Positions 34,774 to 48,200 of a DNA stretch of 64,000 nucleotides are shown piece after piece. This stretch comes from Paramecium pentaurelia (lineage: Eukaryota > Ciliophora > Oligohymenophorea > Peniculida > Parameciidae): NCBI GenBank assembly GCA_905183005.1, contig CAJJDO010000144.1:7031-71030 (forward strand), read 5' to 3'. Under the pieces are notes generated by a model. It was not told the DNA's origin. It saw only the letters and a program-made list of their open reading frames with translations, and searched no databases. Positions within the stretch are counted from its first letter, which is position 1. Each line of letters starts with the position of its first letter. The position numbers were made by a program, and so were the translations under genes.

Positions 34774-37323
34774 ATGTTTTCATAGTAATTAGATTAATCA
34801 AACTCTCAAAATTCTTCATAATAATCATAGACGTTTCTGACAGTTCCTCGTCTCATTCAATAGGAATCTCAAGCTTATTATGTAGGAGGCCATAAATAAA
34901 TAGATTTTGAAGATCCAAATTCATTATAAAAAAGCGAGCATAAGGAAAGTTTAGAAGAAGGAGATATTTTAGGTTCAAAAATCTCTATTGAGAAACGTGA
35001 AATCAATAGAATTGATGAAGTTGAAGAAAATTATAAATCATTAAAACTATTTCAAATTGAAATGTAAAATGTCAGTGCCAGGAAGCTTATAATAAATACT
35101 AGAAAGGTTAGTGATCCAAATGATATTGGAATTTAAAAGTAAACAGAATAAATCGGAAGAGGTTCATCACCAAATCTAAAAATAAAAGAATGTCCATTAT
35201 AGGATTCATTTACTGTTGCTAAATGGCCTAAAAGATGGTTCTACATAATTAAGTTTTTAAGTAAGTTGATGTCAGTATAACCAAAAATCCTTAAGCAATC
35301 ACATTTAATGTTAATTGACGATAAGGCTTTGATTATAAATCAAAAGATATTTCTTTTAAATCCATTTTCTCCATTTATTGTTTGGAGTCGTTATATTTTT
35401 CTATTATTATACATTGTTGGATTTGTACTTATCTATTTAGAATTCGCTTTTACTATCACGAATAGTATCTTTATAGTTTTTTGTATATTTATAATTTAAT
35501 CAAGTTGGATTCACAATTGTAGAAACTCTGAGCAATTACTTTATTGGAGTTTATATCTAAGAACTATACACAGAAAATAGATGGCTAGTAGCAAAATAAT
35601 ATCTAATCTATGATTTAGTACATATAATATCTTGTCTCCTTACAATATTTTACTCTTAATATTTCAGTAACAACATTATTTATATTAGTAATATTTCTAT
35701 TATTCAGAATATAAAGATTATATGTTATTAAGACTAATATTTTGAATTACACAATTCCAATATTGATAATACATGTAATAACAACAATTCATACAAAATT
35801 TTTTGAAGATTAGTAAATTTAAAAATATAATTAGATTCTTAGATCATAATTATCTATCTAAATATGTAATCTCTTTATAATGGACAATATATTAGATTAC
35901 TAATAGTGGTAATACTATTGAAATAGAAGATTGTTCTTAATAGTCAATATAATTATAGATCTTATCTATTGTAACAACTATTTTTGGTTATATTATTACT
36001 ATTTATTTAATAACAAATGTAATTAATTTTGGGAAATCATCAGATAAATATAAAATTAGTGCTGAATTGAATGAAAATGTATAAAGATATCTACATAGAG
36101 ATAAAATTGAATCAATTAATATTGAAGAATTTTAATAAGAATTATAATAAGAATTAAGAGAAGAACTCTTTATGCCATTATTATATAAATTACCATTTTC
36201 TAAATAATTTCTATAAAATTTATGTTAAAAACTTAAAAGTGCTGTTTATTCAAATGGTACAATTTTGTAATTTTAAAATTAAATGATGGATAGATTATTA
36301 TTTTTAATGAAAGGGAATGTAGCTTAATGTATAGGTAATAAAATTTTAATTCATAATTAAATACCAATTTAATATTTCTATTGTTAAATTTAATGTCCAA
36401 TTTAATTAAAATGTTTGAGTGAATCTTTAATAGCATATATAGATTTAAATGATTTTTTACAATTAATTAAATTACATAATTCTGATTTTTAAAAATATTG
36501 TATGTTGAAAGACAATTATAAGATTGCTTGTCATTGTTGTGGTTATAGAAATCATACTTTTCATTAATGTAATCATGTATTTTATGTACCAAATTTTAAA
36601 GAACTTATACTTTTACATAATACTTCAGAACCTAATAATAGAATGAATTTTTATAGAGATAATGGTAGAAATAGAATTAATTCTCTAATGAATAAAAATC
36701 TTATATGTATTACAGCTATTAGTTTTGCTATAATAAATTAAATAGCTTTAGAAGTTGATTTAACAAATGAAGTAATGGGAAGATTTCAAGGAACCATAAG
36801 TAATTTTGAAGATTCTATATTGAATGATTATCAAGAAGAAAGATCTTCTCGTTAATCTTTATAATAAAGACTTGGAACTTTTGATGTTCCTAAAAGTTAT
36901 AATTAGGGAGATACTTTTAGTAGTCAAACTTATTTTTAAAATAGCATTCCAGTTTTGAAAGTAGAAGAGAGGGAAGCATCTTAGAATAGTAGAAGATATA
37001 TTCATAAACATATTGATTATAGTGCAACAAATAATTCTATAAAGGCAAATTTAGTTAAGTCATCTAATTCAAATGAATTATAAGTGAAAAGAAGTTAGAA
37101 GATTAAATAATCAAATTCAAGTTGTTCTTTAAACAAGAAATCAGGATTGGGAGGTTCAGGAATATCTTAATTAGGTTCAATAATTCCATAATAAGAAGTT
37201 TATGAGGACGATTTAGATTAAGTGTGCAATTATGAATATTATTATCCTTCATATAATATCGAATATATAGCAAATGCTTTAAATCATAAATTAATGAGCA
37301 AATACATACAGTTTGTCAATTGA
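34774..37323 (+). CDS. CNG/EAG-like six-TM channel with non-canonical pore and CNBD
   Basis: Spliced product 827 aa with three 22-nt introns. A long cytosolic N-terminus precedes TM helices from about residue 189 (FIVWSRYIFLLLYIVGFVLI). A pre-pore segment (YVISLQWTIYQI, about residue 339) aligns with the family's YITSLYWAITTM. The filter then reads TNSGNTIEIED where TVGYGDI is expected. S6 follows (IVTTIFGYIITIYLITNV), then a C-linker, a CNBD-like region (MMDRLLFLMKGNVAQ) and a CHCCGYRNHTFHQCNH cluster near residue 563. It is probably a cation channel subunit. The filter loss suggests altered or no K+ selectivity. Confidence 0.8.
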
Positions 37324-37362
37324 TTATATAAATGTACTTTAACAGAAAATATAAATAATCAT

Positions 37363-38142
37363 ATGATTACAAAATTAAAACAATTGATTAATGATAACAC
37401 TGTTGGACAAACAAATAATCCTGTTCTGACTGCAATAAGAGACTTAAAATTAAACAGCAATGACACTTAATTTACATAATAAGCAGAAATAAGTAAAAGA
37501 TTAAAACATTTTTTTGCAAATGATCAATCAAAAGTATATAAATACATCAAATTTTTATAGTCTTAGTTCTTAAAATCATTATTAATAATAGTAGGAGACT
37601 ATCTACAATAAGAGAGAAATTTCTATATAAAATTAAAAATGCTCTTATTAGTTCATATTATCATTAGTTCTTAAGTAGCTAGAGCTGAATTCTCAAAAAT
37701 GATTATCAATACAAAACTTATTATAAATATTAAGAGTTAAGAAGACATTGAGAATTTACATGGCTAATTATGTTAATCCTATTATTGCTATATTTATAAA
37801 TTGGCCGCTTAAACAACTTTAATTAATGAAGAATTCAATAAACCTTAAGATGATCTTATGATCTATTTTACATTATCTAATTAATGCTATATTGGAATGA
37901 ATATGTAATAATTAATAGAAAGAATCAATCAAGATCATGAACCTAATCCTGTTATGGCACATTTAGTTAAATTCTTATATTTTGACATACAGGATATATA
38001 TATTTTTATACTCAAAGATGTTAAGTATCTAATAGAAAAGAATCCAACTCTCATAGGCAATAGATAATAACTATTAGAGTTATATAAGGAAGTATAATAA
38101 AACAACAAAATTAGTGTCAATCATTGTAAACCAAGATGTTGA
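37363..38142 (+). CDS. Hypothetical helical protein
   Basis: A 259-aa intronless ORF beginning MITKLKQLINDNTVGQTNNP and ending INHCKPRC-like (SVNHCKPRC). It is helical, with several Cys/Tyr-rich patches (QLCQSYYCYIYKL). It starts 39 bp after the channel gene. No domain is recognised. Its length and steady codon use support a real gene. Confidence 0.6.
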
Positions 38143-38186
38143 GTTTTTACAAATTCAATAGATTCTTTCCTCATTTCAATTAGATT

Positions 38187-38378
38187 ATGCCTCCCCATTC
38201 CATATAGATTAAAGCCTCTGTTTTAAATTCTATCATTGAAGAGAAGCCTCTCATTAAATAATCTTCTATTAAATCAGGTCCACATGAAATAAGAGAACCT
38301 TTGTCTGTTAAAAATTCAGATAGAAAATTTCAGGAATATAATAGACCCTTCTCCCCAAAATAAAAGATGAATTAATGA
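38187..38378 (+). other. In-frame upstream ORF ending in TGA before the DHHC gene
   Basis: An ATG-initiated, Ser/Pro/Lys-rich stretch of 63 codons (starting MPPHSIQIKASVLN) lies in the same frame as the DHHC gene and stops at a TGA only 36 bp before the ATG used for that gene. No short intron can remove the TGA. It may be a uORF, an extended N-terminus broken by an assembly or real mutation, or 5' UTR that looks coding. Confidence 0.45.
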
Positions 38379-38414
38379 TCTTAAATTCCAATTTTAAAAT
38401 ACTTAATTTCCTTT

Positions 38415-39312
38415 ATGAATTAAAATAAATTATAACTAGTACACTTATATCAACTATGGCCATCTAACAATAGATTCTTTTGTCGTGGTCGTTTAATGAC
38501 AGGACCTAGTTCAGACAATACTACCAATATAATAACATGGTTATTAATATTACTTGTAGGTGCTCCATTTAATTTCTACATCTCACCTCAGATTTGGATT
38601 GTTTTGCATCCCTCTCTACCAATCATTTCATATGTCATGTACTTTTCATGTGTTCTATTTCTATTTTTAACTTAGTTCACTGATCCTGTAATATCTACTA
38701 TCAATATATAAGGGTATTATACCTAGGAAGGAAATCATAGAGAAAATGAAAGATGAAAATTTATTACATTTTATACCAACTGAAGATGATAATGCAGATT
38801 ATTAAGTTAAAATATGTGTCACTTGTATGATTAAAAAACCACCTCGTTCAAATCATTGTGCAGAATGTGATAATTGTGTAGATGTATTTGATCATCATTG
38901 TCCTTTTGTTAATAATTGCATTGGAAAACGTAATTATGCATATTTCATATCATTTATATCAACACTTACTATGGCAGCTATATCTTTTGGAATTGAATTT
39001 TTATCTTTTGTTATACTAATTGCAACAACTGATGAAAAAGTTTAACAAATTTTAATCATTGTTTTGATGATCCCTTTTGGAATTTGTATAATTTTAATCT
39101 TTGGTTTGCTTATATTTCATATCTTTCTCATTATTACCGGTAAAACTACTAAGGAACAACTCAAAAATTTAGAAATGAGTTCAACTAATAGAAAATGTCA
39201 AAGAACTAAAAGTCTATTTAATTGTAGAACAATTATTGAAAAATAATAATATGATCAAATTAGATATGATTAAGATTTAATTAAAATCAATCCCATTGTT
39301 GTTCCAACTTGA
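38415..39312 (+). CDS. DHHC palmitoyltransferase
   Basis: Spliced product 290 aa with one 25-nt intron. The typical N-terminus [21 protein letters not shown] is followed by two TM segments, the DPG-type motif (FTDPGIIP), and the Cys-rich domain [21 protein letters not shown] with the catalytic DHHC. Two more TM segments and a TTxE motif (TTKE) follow. It S-acylates membrane proteins, probably in the Golgi or plasma membrane. A longer frame from ATG 38187 is interrupted by an in-frame TGA at 38376-38378, so I start at 38415. Confidence 0.92.
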
Positions 39313-40137
39313 TTAAAACCAATAATTTTTTATAAATCTATTTCATTAATATATAACTTAAATCATTCAAAATACATTTTATTATTCATTATAGAAGATT
39401 AACAATCATAATCATATAGAATATCTACTAATGATTACGTTAAGATTTCATTAAATTGTAAATATATTAATATTTATACTATAAATTTTATTCATTTAAT
39501 ATAATCAAATTAATATAAACATAAATATAATTATTTTTTATTTATATTTTATTATCAATCATTTATAATCTTGATTAAGTTAAGAATTATTCATATCTTT
39601 TTTTTATGATAATTTAAAAATATTCTATCAATAGTTCTAACTTCAAATAATAAAAATTTTATTATGATCAAATCAGCAAATCTTATTATAAATAAAAAGT
39701 TATATTATTTATAATTCGATTTCCATTTAATGCATATATATACTTAAAAATATTTTATTTGATATTATAATATCTTATATTATTGAATCAAAATCTTTAG
39801 CTCAATTAAAAATAATTATATCAATTTAGTTAAAAATATTTGATAATATACATTATGATATTTTCATTAATCTTGCCAGTATTTGCTTATGTCAAATTAT
39901 TCATATAGAATAATTATGTAATTTTATAATATTATGTAATATATAAGTTAACAAAACTTTCATCAAATAGAACAATATTTTCTTAGTTAAAGATTTTAAG
40001 AGTGATTTTTTGCAAAAACTTGCATAAATAAATAATATAAATTAATTAGAATTATCATTTATAACAATAAGATAATAGTATTATATGAATTTGAAAAAAA
40101 ATCGTGTGTTTGTTCAATCATTAATATCATATTTTTT
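39313..40137. other. AT-rich intergenic region
   Basis: About 825 bp of very AT-rich DNA between two + strand genes, among the largest gene-free stretches in the window. I see no gene, RNA or repeat that I can support on either strand. Confidence 0.6.
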
Positions 40138-41534
40138 ATGCAATATTTCCACCTTTTATTGGTCGCAATAGCTTGTAAGGAAATCTAAAATAAGAAATAA
40201 TAATTCTTAACAGATGATGGATATGAAGATGATGATGATGACAATACAGCATCAATATTCTTTCTTTTTATTCTGGGGTTTTTTCTCATAATTTTCTCAG
40301 CAGCTTTGTTATGGTACAATGAAAGAAGAGAAGCAATAACAGAATATCGATTAGTAAATATGAGAAATATATGTAAAATTGGAGATTGTAATGAAATTCA
40401 TCATGAATTAAATGGAGAACTAGTTCATTTTCAAGGTAAAAGAATAAAAAATTTCAAATAGGACAAACATCAACAGATATAATCGTTGAAGATACTGAAT
40501 TTGGAATAACTTTATCCTCTTGTATTAAATTAAAACGGCATGTTGAATAGCTTCAATTTGTTAGAATTGAGCATAAACATAAAAAAAGTGCTACAACATA
40601 TACATATGAATTAAAATGGAAAGCTGAATAAGTTTGTAGTGCTGGATATCCTTCTGAATATTAAAATAAACCATAATTATGGTTAGTTAAATCTTAGGAT
40701 AAACTTAATCCAGATGTAAGATTAGGAGCATTCACTTTATCTGAATCATTAAAGTAAGGTTGTAAAAACTTTTAATTTTTTGTTCCAGATGATGCATAAT
40801 TATAGGCAGCATCAAAATTATTTGGAAAAGAATTTCCTCATATGTATTTGATTATTTTCAATAATATAGAAAAATTAATCAACGTGATCTTTATTTATAA
40901 CAAAATGAATATCAAAAAACTGTTGGAGACCTAAGAGTTTGTTTTGAATATGTTTTATGTGGTAATGCAACAGTAATTTCAAAACAAATGAATAATACTT
41001 TTATACCATATGTAATAGAAGATAAATGGTTATCTGAAAAGAGTCTTCATCCAGATGAAATGGATGAAGATGAAGGTTGTTGTGGTGATTGTTGTTAAAA
41101 AGTAGCTGAATTAGCAAAAGCAGCTGAAGAACCATTAAAAGAAATTGATTGGATAAGAGAAAAATAATGGTCTAAGAATAAAGTATTCTTAATGGAATTA
41201 AGTAAAAATGCTGCTTTAACATATAAAACAAGATTCTTAGGTTATATATTAATGGTATTTCAATTTTTTTATAAATAAGGTTATGGGAATATTATTTTTA
41301 TTTTATCCAGTTATATGGCTTTTTTCATTATTACCTTGGATTGGTCAATTTACAGCTGCATTATTATTTTTTATTTTTCTAGGAGTAAGTATGATAATAT
41401 CATTACCTGTTTGTTTACTTATTGCATTGGTTGCTTGGATGAGATACCACATAGTCTACGCAATAATAAATTTCTTTGGCCTAATAGTCGTATTATATAT
41501 AGTTTCCATGTTTGCTGGTGGCATATATTATTGA
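40138..41534 (+). CDS. TMEM43 (LUMA)-like membrane protein
   Basis: Spliced product 439 aa with introns of 26, 26 and 25 nt. It has the TMEM43 layout: a short N-terminus, TM1 (IFFLFILGFFLIIFSAALLW), a WNERR-like YNERREA motif, a large lumenal domain ending in VGDLRVCFEYV and VISKQ, and a C-terminal set of three or four TM segments (GYILMVMGILFLFYPVIWLF and onward). TMEM43 sits in the inner nuclear membrane and ER. An acidic stretch (DGYEDDDDDN) precedes TM1 and a CCGDCC patch lies before the C-terminal TMs. Several standard-code ORFs at 41283-41557 are fragments of its last exon. Confidence 0.83.
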
Positions 41535-41701
41535 TAAAATATAAAAGGAATCAATAAAATTAATATTAAGTGATGCTTGATTTATCTGAATTTCAAGTAG
41601 CACTTAAGATATTTAAAAATATCAATAAACAATTTATTAAGTTTTTATTTATTAATTGATTCAATTATTTTTTAATAATTTATACATATTTTTTATTTTT
41701 G

Positions 41702-44700
41702 ATGGGTATCTGTTCTAGTAGACAGAAAGATAATTTATTGTCAGATGTTGATAATATTCCTTTATTAACTCGAGGTTAACTTGGATTTGATATAATTGTT
41801 GAAAATATTAAAGTTAAAATGGATGATATAGTATAATGTTTATTAATTATAATAAGTAAAGTTGCAAAGTGAAAGTGATTATATCAAATTATTCAAGCTT
41901 TGAGACTGAAATTGAGAATGAAATCTAAGGATAATTTTATGTAATAATATATTAATCTTTTAGTTTAAACATATTCACAAATTTTAATTGAAAAGTAATG
42001 AGGAATAACTTAAATAACAATTTGTTATTGTGGAACTGAAGAATGAAAAGGATGAATAGATTTCCACATTTAATCTCAATTTATATTAAATAGCTACAGG
42101 TCCATTTCATTTTGATTACGAAATCTCTTAATTAGGATCTAGAAAACATGGAAAAGTGAGTTTTGATTTCAAGATGGCTTAAATTCTTATTGTTAGATTT
42201 ATTCCAAAATTAATTGATTTTAATTTAGAAGAACCTTTAAATAAACATGAATATTGTTTCTAATTAAGAATGCTGACATCACAATTACAATTTCATTCTG
42301 AATATTCTCCAGTCTTTTAAAATCAATTATTCTATAAAACATAATAAATATAATCTAATAAATAAATATTATGGAAAGATTCAAAAGTTGAAATGGAAGT
42401 AGAAGTACCTTTAATTGAAATAACTTCTTCTTCCATTTAAATTGCTTTATTTCATATAGGGAAAGATGGTAAAAAAGAAATAGAATGTGAAGCATATGTT
42501 AATTTAAATTATGCATTAAATTAAAAAGCTGAATAGGTAATTATATTATTTATATTATTTAGATTATTGATAAGGGAATTAAGTCTTATAAAATAGACTG
42601 GAAATAAAACAATAGAAGAGTTTGGAATCATGGAGTTTTAGAAGGAATACTTAATTATCATCTAGAAATTATTTTGCCATTTCATTTAAAATAATAAATA
42701 GTTGGAGTTCGTACTGATAAAGGATTATCCTAAGGAACCAGAGTGATTAATTAAGCTAAAGCAAGTATAAGAGAAATATAACAATTAAGTTCTGCTGGAT
42801 AAGGTCTATTAGACACTTAATATATTATATTTAGTAAAGTAAATCAATTATTAATATTTTTAATAGACTGAACCTGATTCATAATTAATTCAATAATAAA
42901 ATGATTTTATTATTTAGATCATTGATAATTTAAAATTAAGTCATAAATAATCTATGGTGTGTTTTGAATATAAAACTTAATAAGATCTCTTTAACTCTTA
43001 AAAATTATTAATTGATTTAGCAATTAAATTATTAGAAACAGCAGACTAATAATAAGAGACATTAAGAGAATAATATTATACTATACTTAAATTAATAATG
43101 AATAGAGGAGAATTAAGTTTAGCTTAATTGGGATTTTCTGATTAAACACAAAAAACAAATGAAAAGTTATTAAAATTAAAAATGGAAATTGGTTTAACCT
43201 ATTAGATCTTTTTATAAAAAGGATTATCAATAACATTAGAGAAATTAAAATAAAAATCATTGGCACAAAATGAAAGATCTTTTGTTGAAAATTTCTTTGC
43301 AAATGCTTATTTTAGAGTACCAGAATTTAGAAATAGAATAATTGTTTGTGTTTAAAGAACAGATGATGAATAAATACCAGAATGGAGATCTTTAACTAAA
43401 TCAACAGGTGGAATACCTAATTAAGAATTTAATGATATTTTTGATTGGAATAAACATTTTTATGAATATCTTATGAAATAACCAAAATATTATGCCAATA
43501 ATCATAAAATGAATGAAATAATTAATTAATAAATGTGGTAAAATCAATTAGGAAAAAGAGGAACTGTTTTCTTTTTATTTATCTAAGAATGGTGTGATTT
43601 GTTAAATACATATATAATTAATACAAAAAATGTACCATACCACTAATTACCAGGATACTTTTAACTTATTAAGGCATTTTTTGTAGAATTAAAAACAAGA
43701 TAAATAAGCAACTATCCAGAATCTCTTAAGATAGCTTTATGTTCATTACTTAGAAACACTAATTTATTAAATACAATAATAATCATTTTATTCAGTAAAG
43801 TTAGTTTATATAACTCTGATGATGTAGTTCATTGTTTAGATCTATTAAATAAATGTTTTTTAAAAATAAGCCAATTTAATTTATGTATGCCATCTTTCTT
43901 AGACTAAAAATATTTTTTAAAAGGAATTAGAGTTATCCTTACTTAAAGTGAGCATGCATAAAGTATAGCTAAATGTTTAGAATTAATTTACACAAATTAT
44001 ATATTATTTCCAGGTAAATTTTAATTAATATATAATTAGTGGATCTTAAGAAAGAATTGACTGACATGATATTTGAAAATTTAGCAATTAAATTTTTTAT
44101 TCATTGGTCTTATAATGTCAGATTAATATTTCGTTATTTTTTGATTTATCGCATATTTCATTTACATAAACCTCTTAAAGATAGAGAATTTAATGAAGAG
44201 TATAAAATTAATTTATTTTAGAGATCTTATTGAAAAATATTAAGAATAATTGAAACCAAAAAAATAACATAGCTATTTTGACTAAAGAAACTCTTCCAAA
44301 TAGATTATTGTATATATATATATTTAAATCAATAGTCAGAATATATCTATTTAAAGTACATTAGATTTATGTAACAAATAGAAGAAGGTAAACATTTAAA
44401 ATAATAAAAAACATGTCATTTAAATTTGAATAATATTACTAGAATTGAAGAACTTAAATATAAACTTAATAAATTATAGTCTAAACTTAATAATAGAGAA
44501 AAAGATGATAGTTTTATTTAACATTCCTTTAAGATTATTCCTAATAATTAAATTGATGATACAGTTTTACCAATTCAAACTACAGAACAGAATTCAGAAA
44601 AATTAGTTTTAAATAAAGGAAAGTTACCTATACAATAAATTATATTATCAGAAATTTAATTGAAATATTTGATCATTTCCTGTTCAGAATATGAAGATTC

Positions 44701-44892
44701 AATACTGTAATATTAAAAATGGAGATAAACAAACATTCCTGATAATTATAATACTTTAAAAGAAGAATGTAAGATTTTTATAATATTCAAGAAATATTAA
44801 CTGTAATCGAATCATTCGTCGTACCTGTTGTAAGAATTCTAGAAATTTAAGATAAAAATGAAGGAAATCTTATACAGAGAGATGATTGGTGA
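41702..44892 (+). CDS. Large protein with myristoyl/palmitoyl-type N-terminus and C2-like region
   Basis: Spliced product 996 aa with eight introns of 22-28 nt; the codon count closes exactly. The N-terminus MGICSSRQK has Gly2, Cys4 and Ser residues expected for N-myristoylation plus palmitoylation, implying membrane anchoring. Residues about 50-180 resemble an NT-C2-like beta sandwich (KCKVKVIISNYSSFETE; GRKHGKVSFDF-like). The rest is a helical domain of about 600 residues with no recognised family, ending ILEIQDKNEGNLIQRDDW. The function is unknown; peripheral membrane scaffold is a guess. Confidence 0.72.
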
Positions 44893-45263
44893 TATTCAAA
44901 TGATTTAATTCAATATATTCAGCATATTAACTGTTTCTAAAAATCTGTGATCATCAATGTTCCATTTGTTTTTAGGTTTGTTTTACAATGCTATTATTTA
45001 TTATTTTATTTATTCTATATTTTTACGTTCAAATTTTACTTATTTCTATTCTTAATAGTTTTTACCTGTTACTTTTTGATCTACATGTTATTATAACTTA
45101 TTATATATCTATAAGCAATATTATTAAACAAATTCACATTTAGGAGGATCTACTAAGTTTGGTGAATGATTTTAATACAATTGTATAAATTAATGTATAC
45201 TCTTATTTTTTTTCACTGTATTTACATTATATCTATATTATTTACAATATATTATACAAATTT
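44893..45263. other. 3' intergenic between convergent genes
   Basis: About 370 bp. A hydrophobic + strand frame (Phe/Leu/Tyr-rich) is open here, but it has no plausible start and probably reflects T-rich composition. Confidence 0.55.
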
Positions 45264-48200
45264 TCAAATATGAATCTACAGTTTATAATAGATATTGTTT
45301 TACTCCAACTACATTATATTTTTATTGGAATATAATGTTATTTATTTAAAAAAGGATACTAAATTTATATAAATGAATATTTTTACGTCAATATATTAGA
45401 TGAACTTATTTGACTTAAAATTATTACATTGTCCTGTCATAAAGATTTTATTAGACTCTGATATAAATAATGTACCTCTAAAGGATGCTGAAATTGATAA
45501 TATATTTTCATTTATAGGATTTATTAGACATTAAGGACTATTATAATATTTTTTAGATAATCCTAACTATCCATATTTATTATTTCCAAATCCATAACAC
45601 TTTTTAAATGACTTAAATATAGCATGTGTCTAGCCACACTCTATCCAATTTATGTTTTCAATTTATGTTTAACATGGTGAATTCCTATCCTGAGTTAATT
45701 TTCATATTTACATTATAATCTCCCAAACCTAATTATCCATATTTATTAGAACCGACTGACCATAATTATCCCTTTGTAAGATATAAGACAAAATTATGTC
45801 CACAAGATATTTAATCAATTGACCTTTTAAATTCTAAAGAACAATTTCTAATAGCTTAATTTTTTGAATATATAAAACTATCAATACAATTATCTTTATA
45901 ACCAAATATTTAATTGCTTTTAATATACATCCATGAATAATTAGAAGTGATATTTTGCTTTGTTTATTTCTCATCAAGATTTAAACAATTCCATTTATCA
46001 GTTTAATAAATTGCTAAATTTTCACCTACTTAAAAATACTTCACATTACTCTTAACTAAGATTTCATCAATCAAACCCCATTAATACACTTTACCTACTG
46101 CATCAATCACAAAGGTTTAAGCCTCAGAAACTTCTAAAAATTATATTGGTTTATTTTTATGAAAACATTTTGACCAATATAAACTATAATTTTATAGCCA
46201 ACCTTAACAAATGTCTGAAAGATCAACCAAAAATTCTAAATTCAAAATTATTTAAAATATTTTAATCTTTTGATCATCAAATTATTAATTTAATAATTTT
46301 TCATAATCTAGTAAATTTTTATTATTATTCTTTTGAAATTCATTAAATTGAATAGTTTCCTTTTTATCAAAATTTAAAAATTCTTTATGTTTCGATAAAG
46401 ATTTAACAATAATTGGTTTAAATTATCTTTAAATGAAGATTATTTAATTTTTGATTTTTTAATAATATTTTTTAGTTTTTTACATTCTCCATTAATTTTA
46501 AATTAATATAATCTTATTTAATTATTAATGATAATATTTTTGACACAAATATCTTCTAATATGTTTCTAAATAATAATAGTTTTTTTTAACTTAATAAAT
46601 TCAATCATTCTTTATTTAACTTTACTTATTATTTCATTATTTTATTATCTTATCTTATTGCCTCTAAAAATCTTTTATAATTTAATTGCCATCAAATTTT
46701 CAACTTTCACCCATACTTAATCAATAACAGTTCTCAAAATCGACCTAGCAAACATTTATTTCTTAAATGCCTACTTTTATAAATATTTTCGTATTTTTTA
46801 TTATATGAATTTTATATCTTAAATCATACGATTCCATTTTAAAATAGTAGCAGATTTTGTAATTATTAATTATAATTATGTAATTGAATTAAAAATCTTT
46901 ATTTTTCTAATTTTAGGTTTTATTTTTTTTCTTAAAATAAATGAACGATAGTTTTTTTTCAATAAATTCTTGAAATTCATAAATTTTCTAATGCAATTAT
47001 TATTGATAGTCTCAATTTTTAATTATTACTCAAATGTAAGAAAGAGCATATTATTAGCACAAATAAGATGATCAATTTGATAAATCTTATTTTAATAATA
47101 AGTTAGCTTTTCTTATAATGTAAATTAAGGAGGAACAAAATAAATTGATTTAATTGTATTTACAAAATCTTATACTTCATATCTATAAGGGTATATTTAA
47201 TAATAATAGTTTAGATAATTGGGAATATTGTACTATTCTAATTATTTGAGAATATCTTAATAATTGGAATTTTACATTTGGTAAACCATGATTTAATTAC
47301 ACTTTTCTAATTCATCATAAATTTTAATCATATAATTTTAATATTATTCTATATTAGTTTTATACTAAATATTAAATATTTGAGCATTTGAAGAAATTAC
47401 TTAATCTTTAGAAGTTTAAATGAATTCTGCAATTTTTGATAAGGATTCAAATTTATTTTATATTTTAAATTCAGCAACACTATAATTAATTTAGCCTTAT
47501 TAATGATTAATTGTAAATAATTGTGGATTCTATACTTAAATTTTCATCTATTTAACATATGTTCTTTAAAGAGACTTAATCTTTTCTATAAGTTTGCCTT
47601 CATCTGTATTATTTAGAGTATGTTCCTCAATCAATCCAAATAAACCAACTGTCTTTTTATCAAATAACTCTATGATTTATAAATTTGTTATTAGAGTAAT
47701 TTATGAAAATTGAATTTAGAGTTCTTTTAAATCTCTTTCCCTTTCGATTTTGATTCTATTATAAAATTAATAATTAAGTTTTTCAATAGTATAATTTTCA
47801 ATTAAAGCTTCTAAATTATTTTAAATGTTATTAAAAGAAGAATAAAATTGTAAACTAATATAGGTCTAAATTTCATTATTATCTTATTAATTTGTATTAG
47901 TATTAAAGATGATCTATCTAGCTAGATAATATAAGAATGTAGAAATTTAATCTTTGATAATTTCCATTTCTTATTGATTCATTTATTATTCAATATATTT
48001 GTTTCCCATTTTTCTCTTTTTGATGGTTAATTCTGTGAATAATGATTAGGTATTTAATTAAAGATTAGATTCAATTTTATTAATTAATTCTGATTACTAT
48101 TAAAGTTATTCAAATTTAATAATTTGAAGTAGTAATATAGAAGAGAATAATTTGGATATAATTTGAAAGATTGATATCTAATTAATTTATTTTAATAGAT

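Noticed and set aside
45374..46437. Long + strand open frame with NYPYLL-type segments
   Set aside because: It is the antisense of the IQ-RCC1 gene. The - strand frame gives recognisable RCC1 blades and an exact codon count with one intron.
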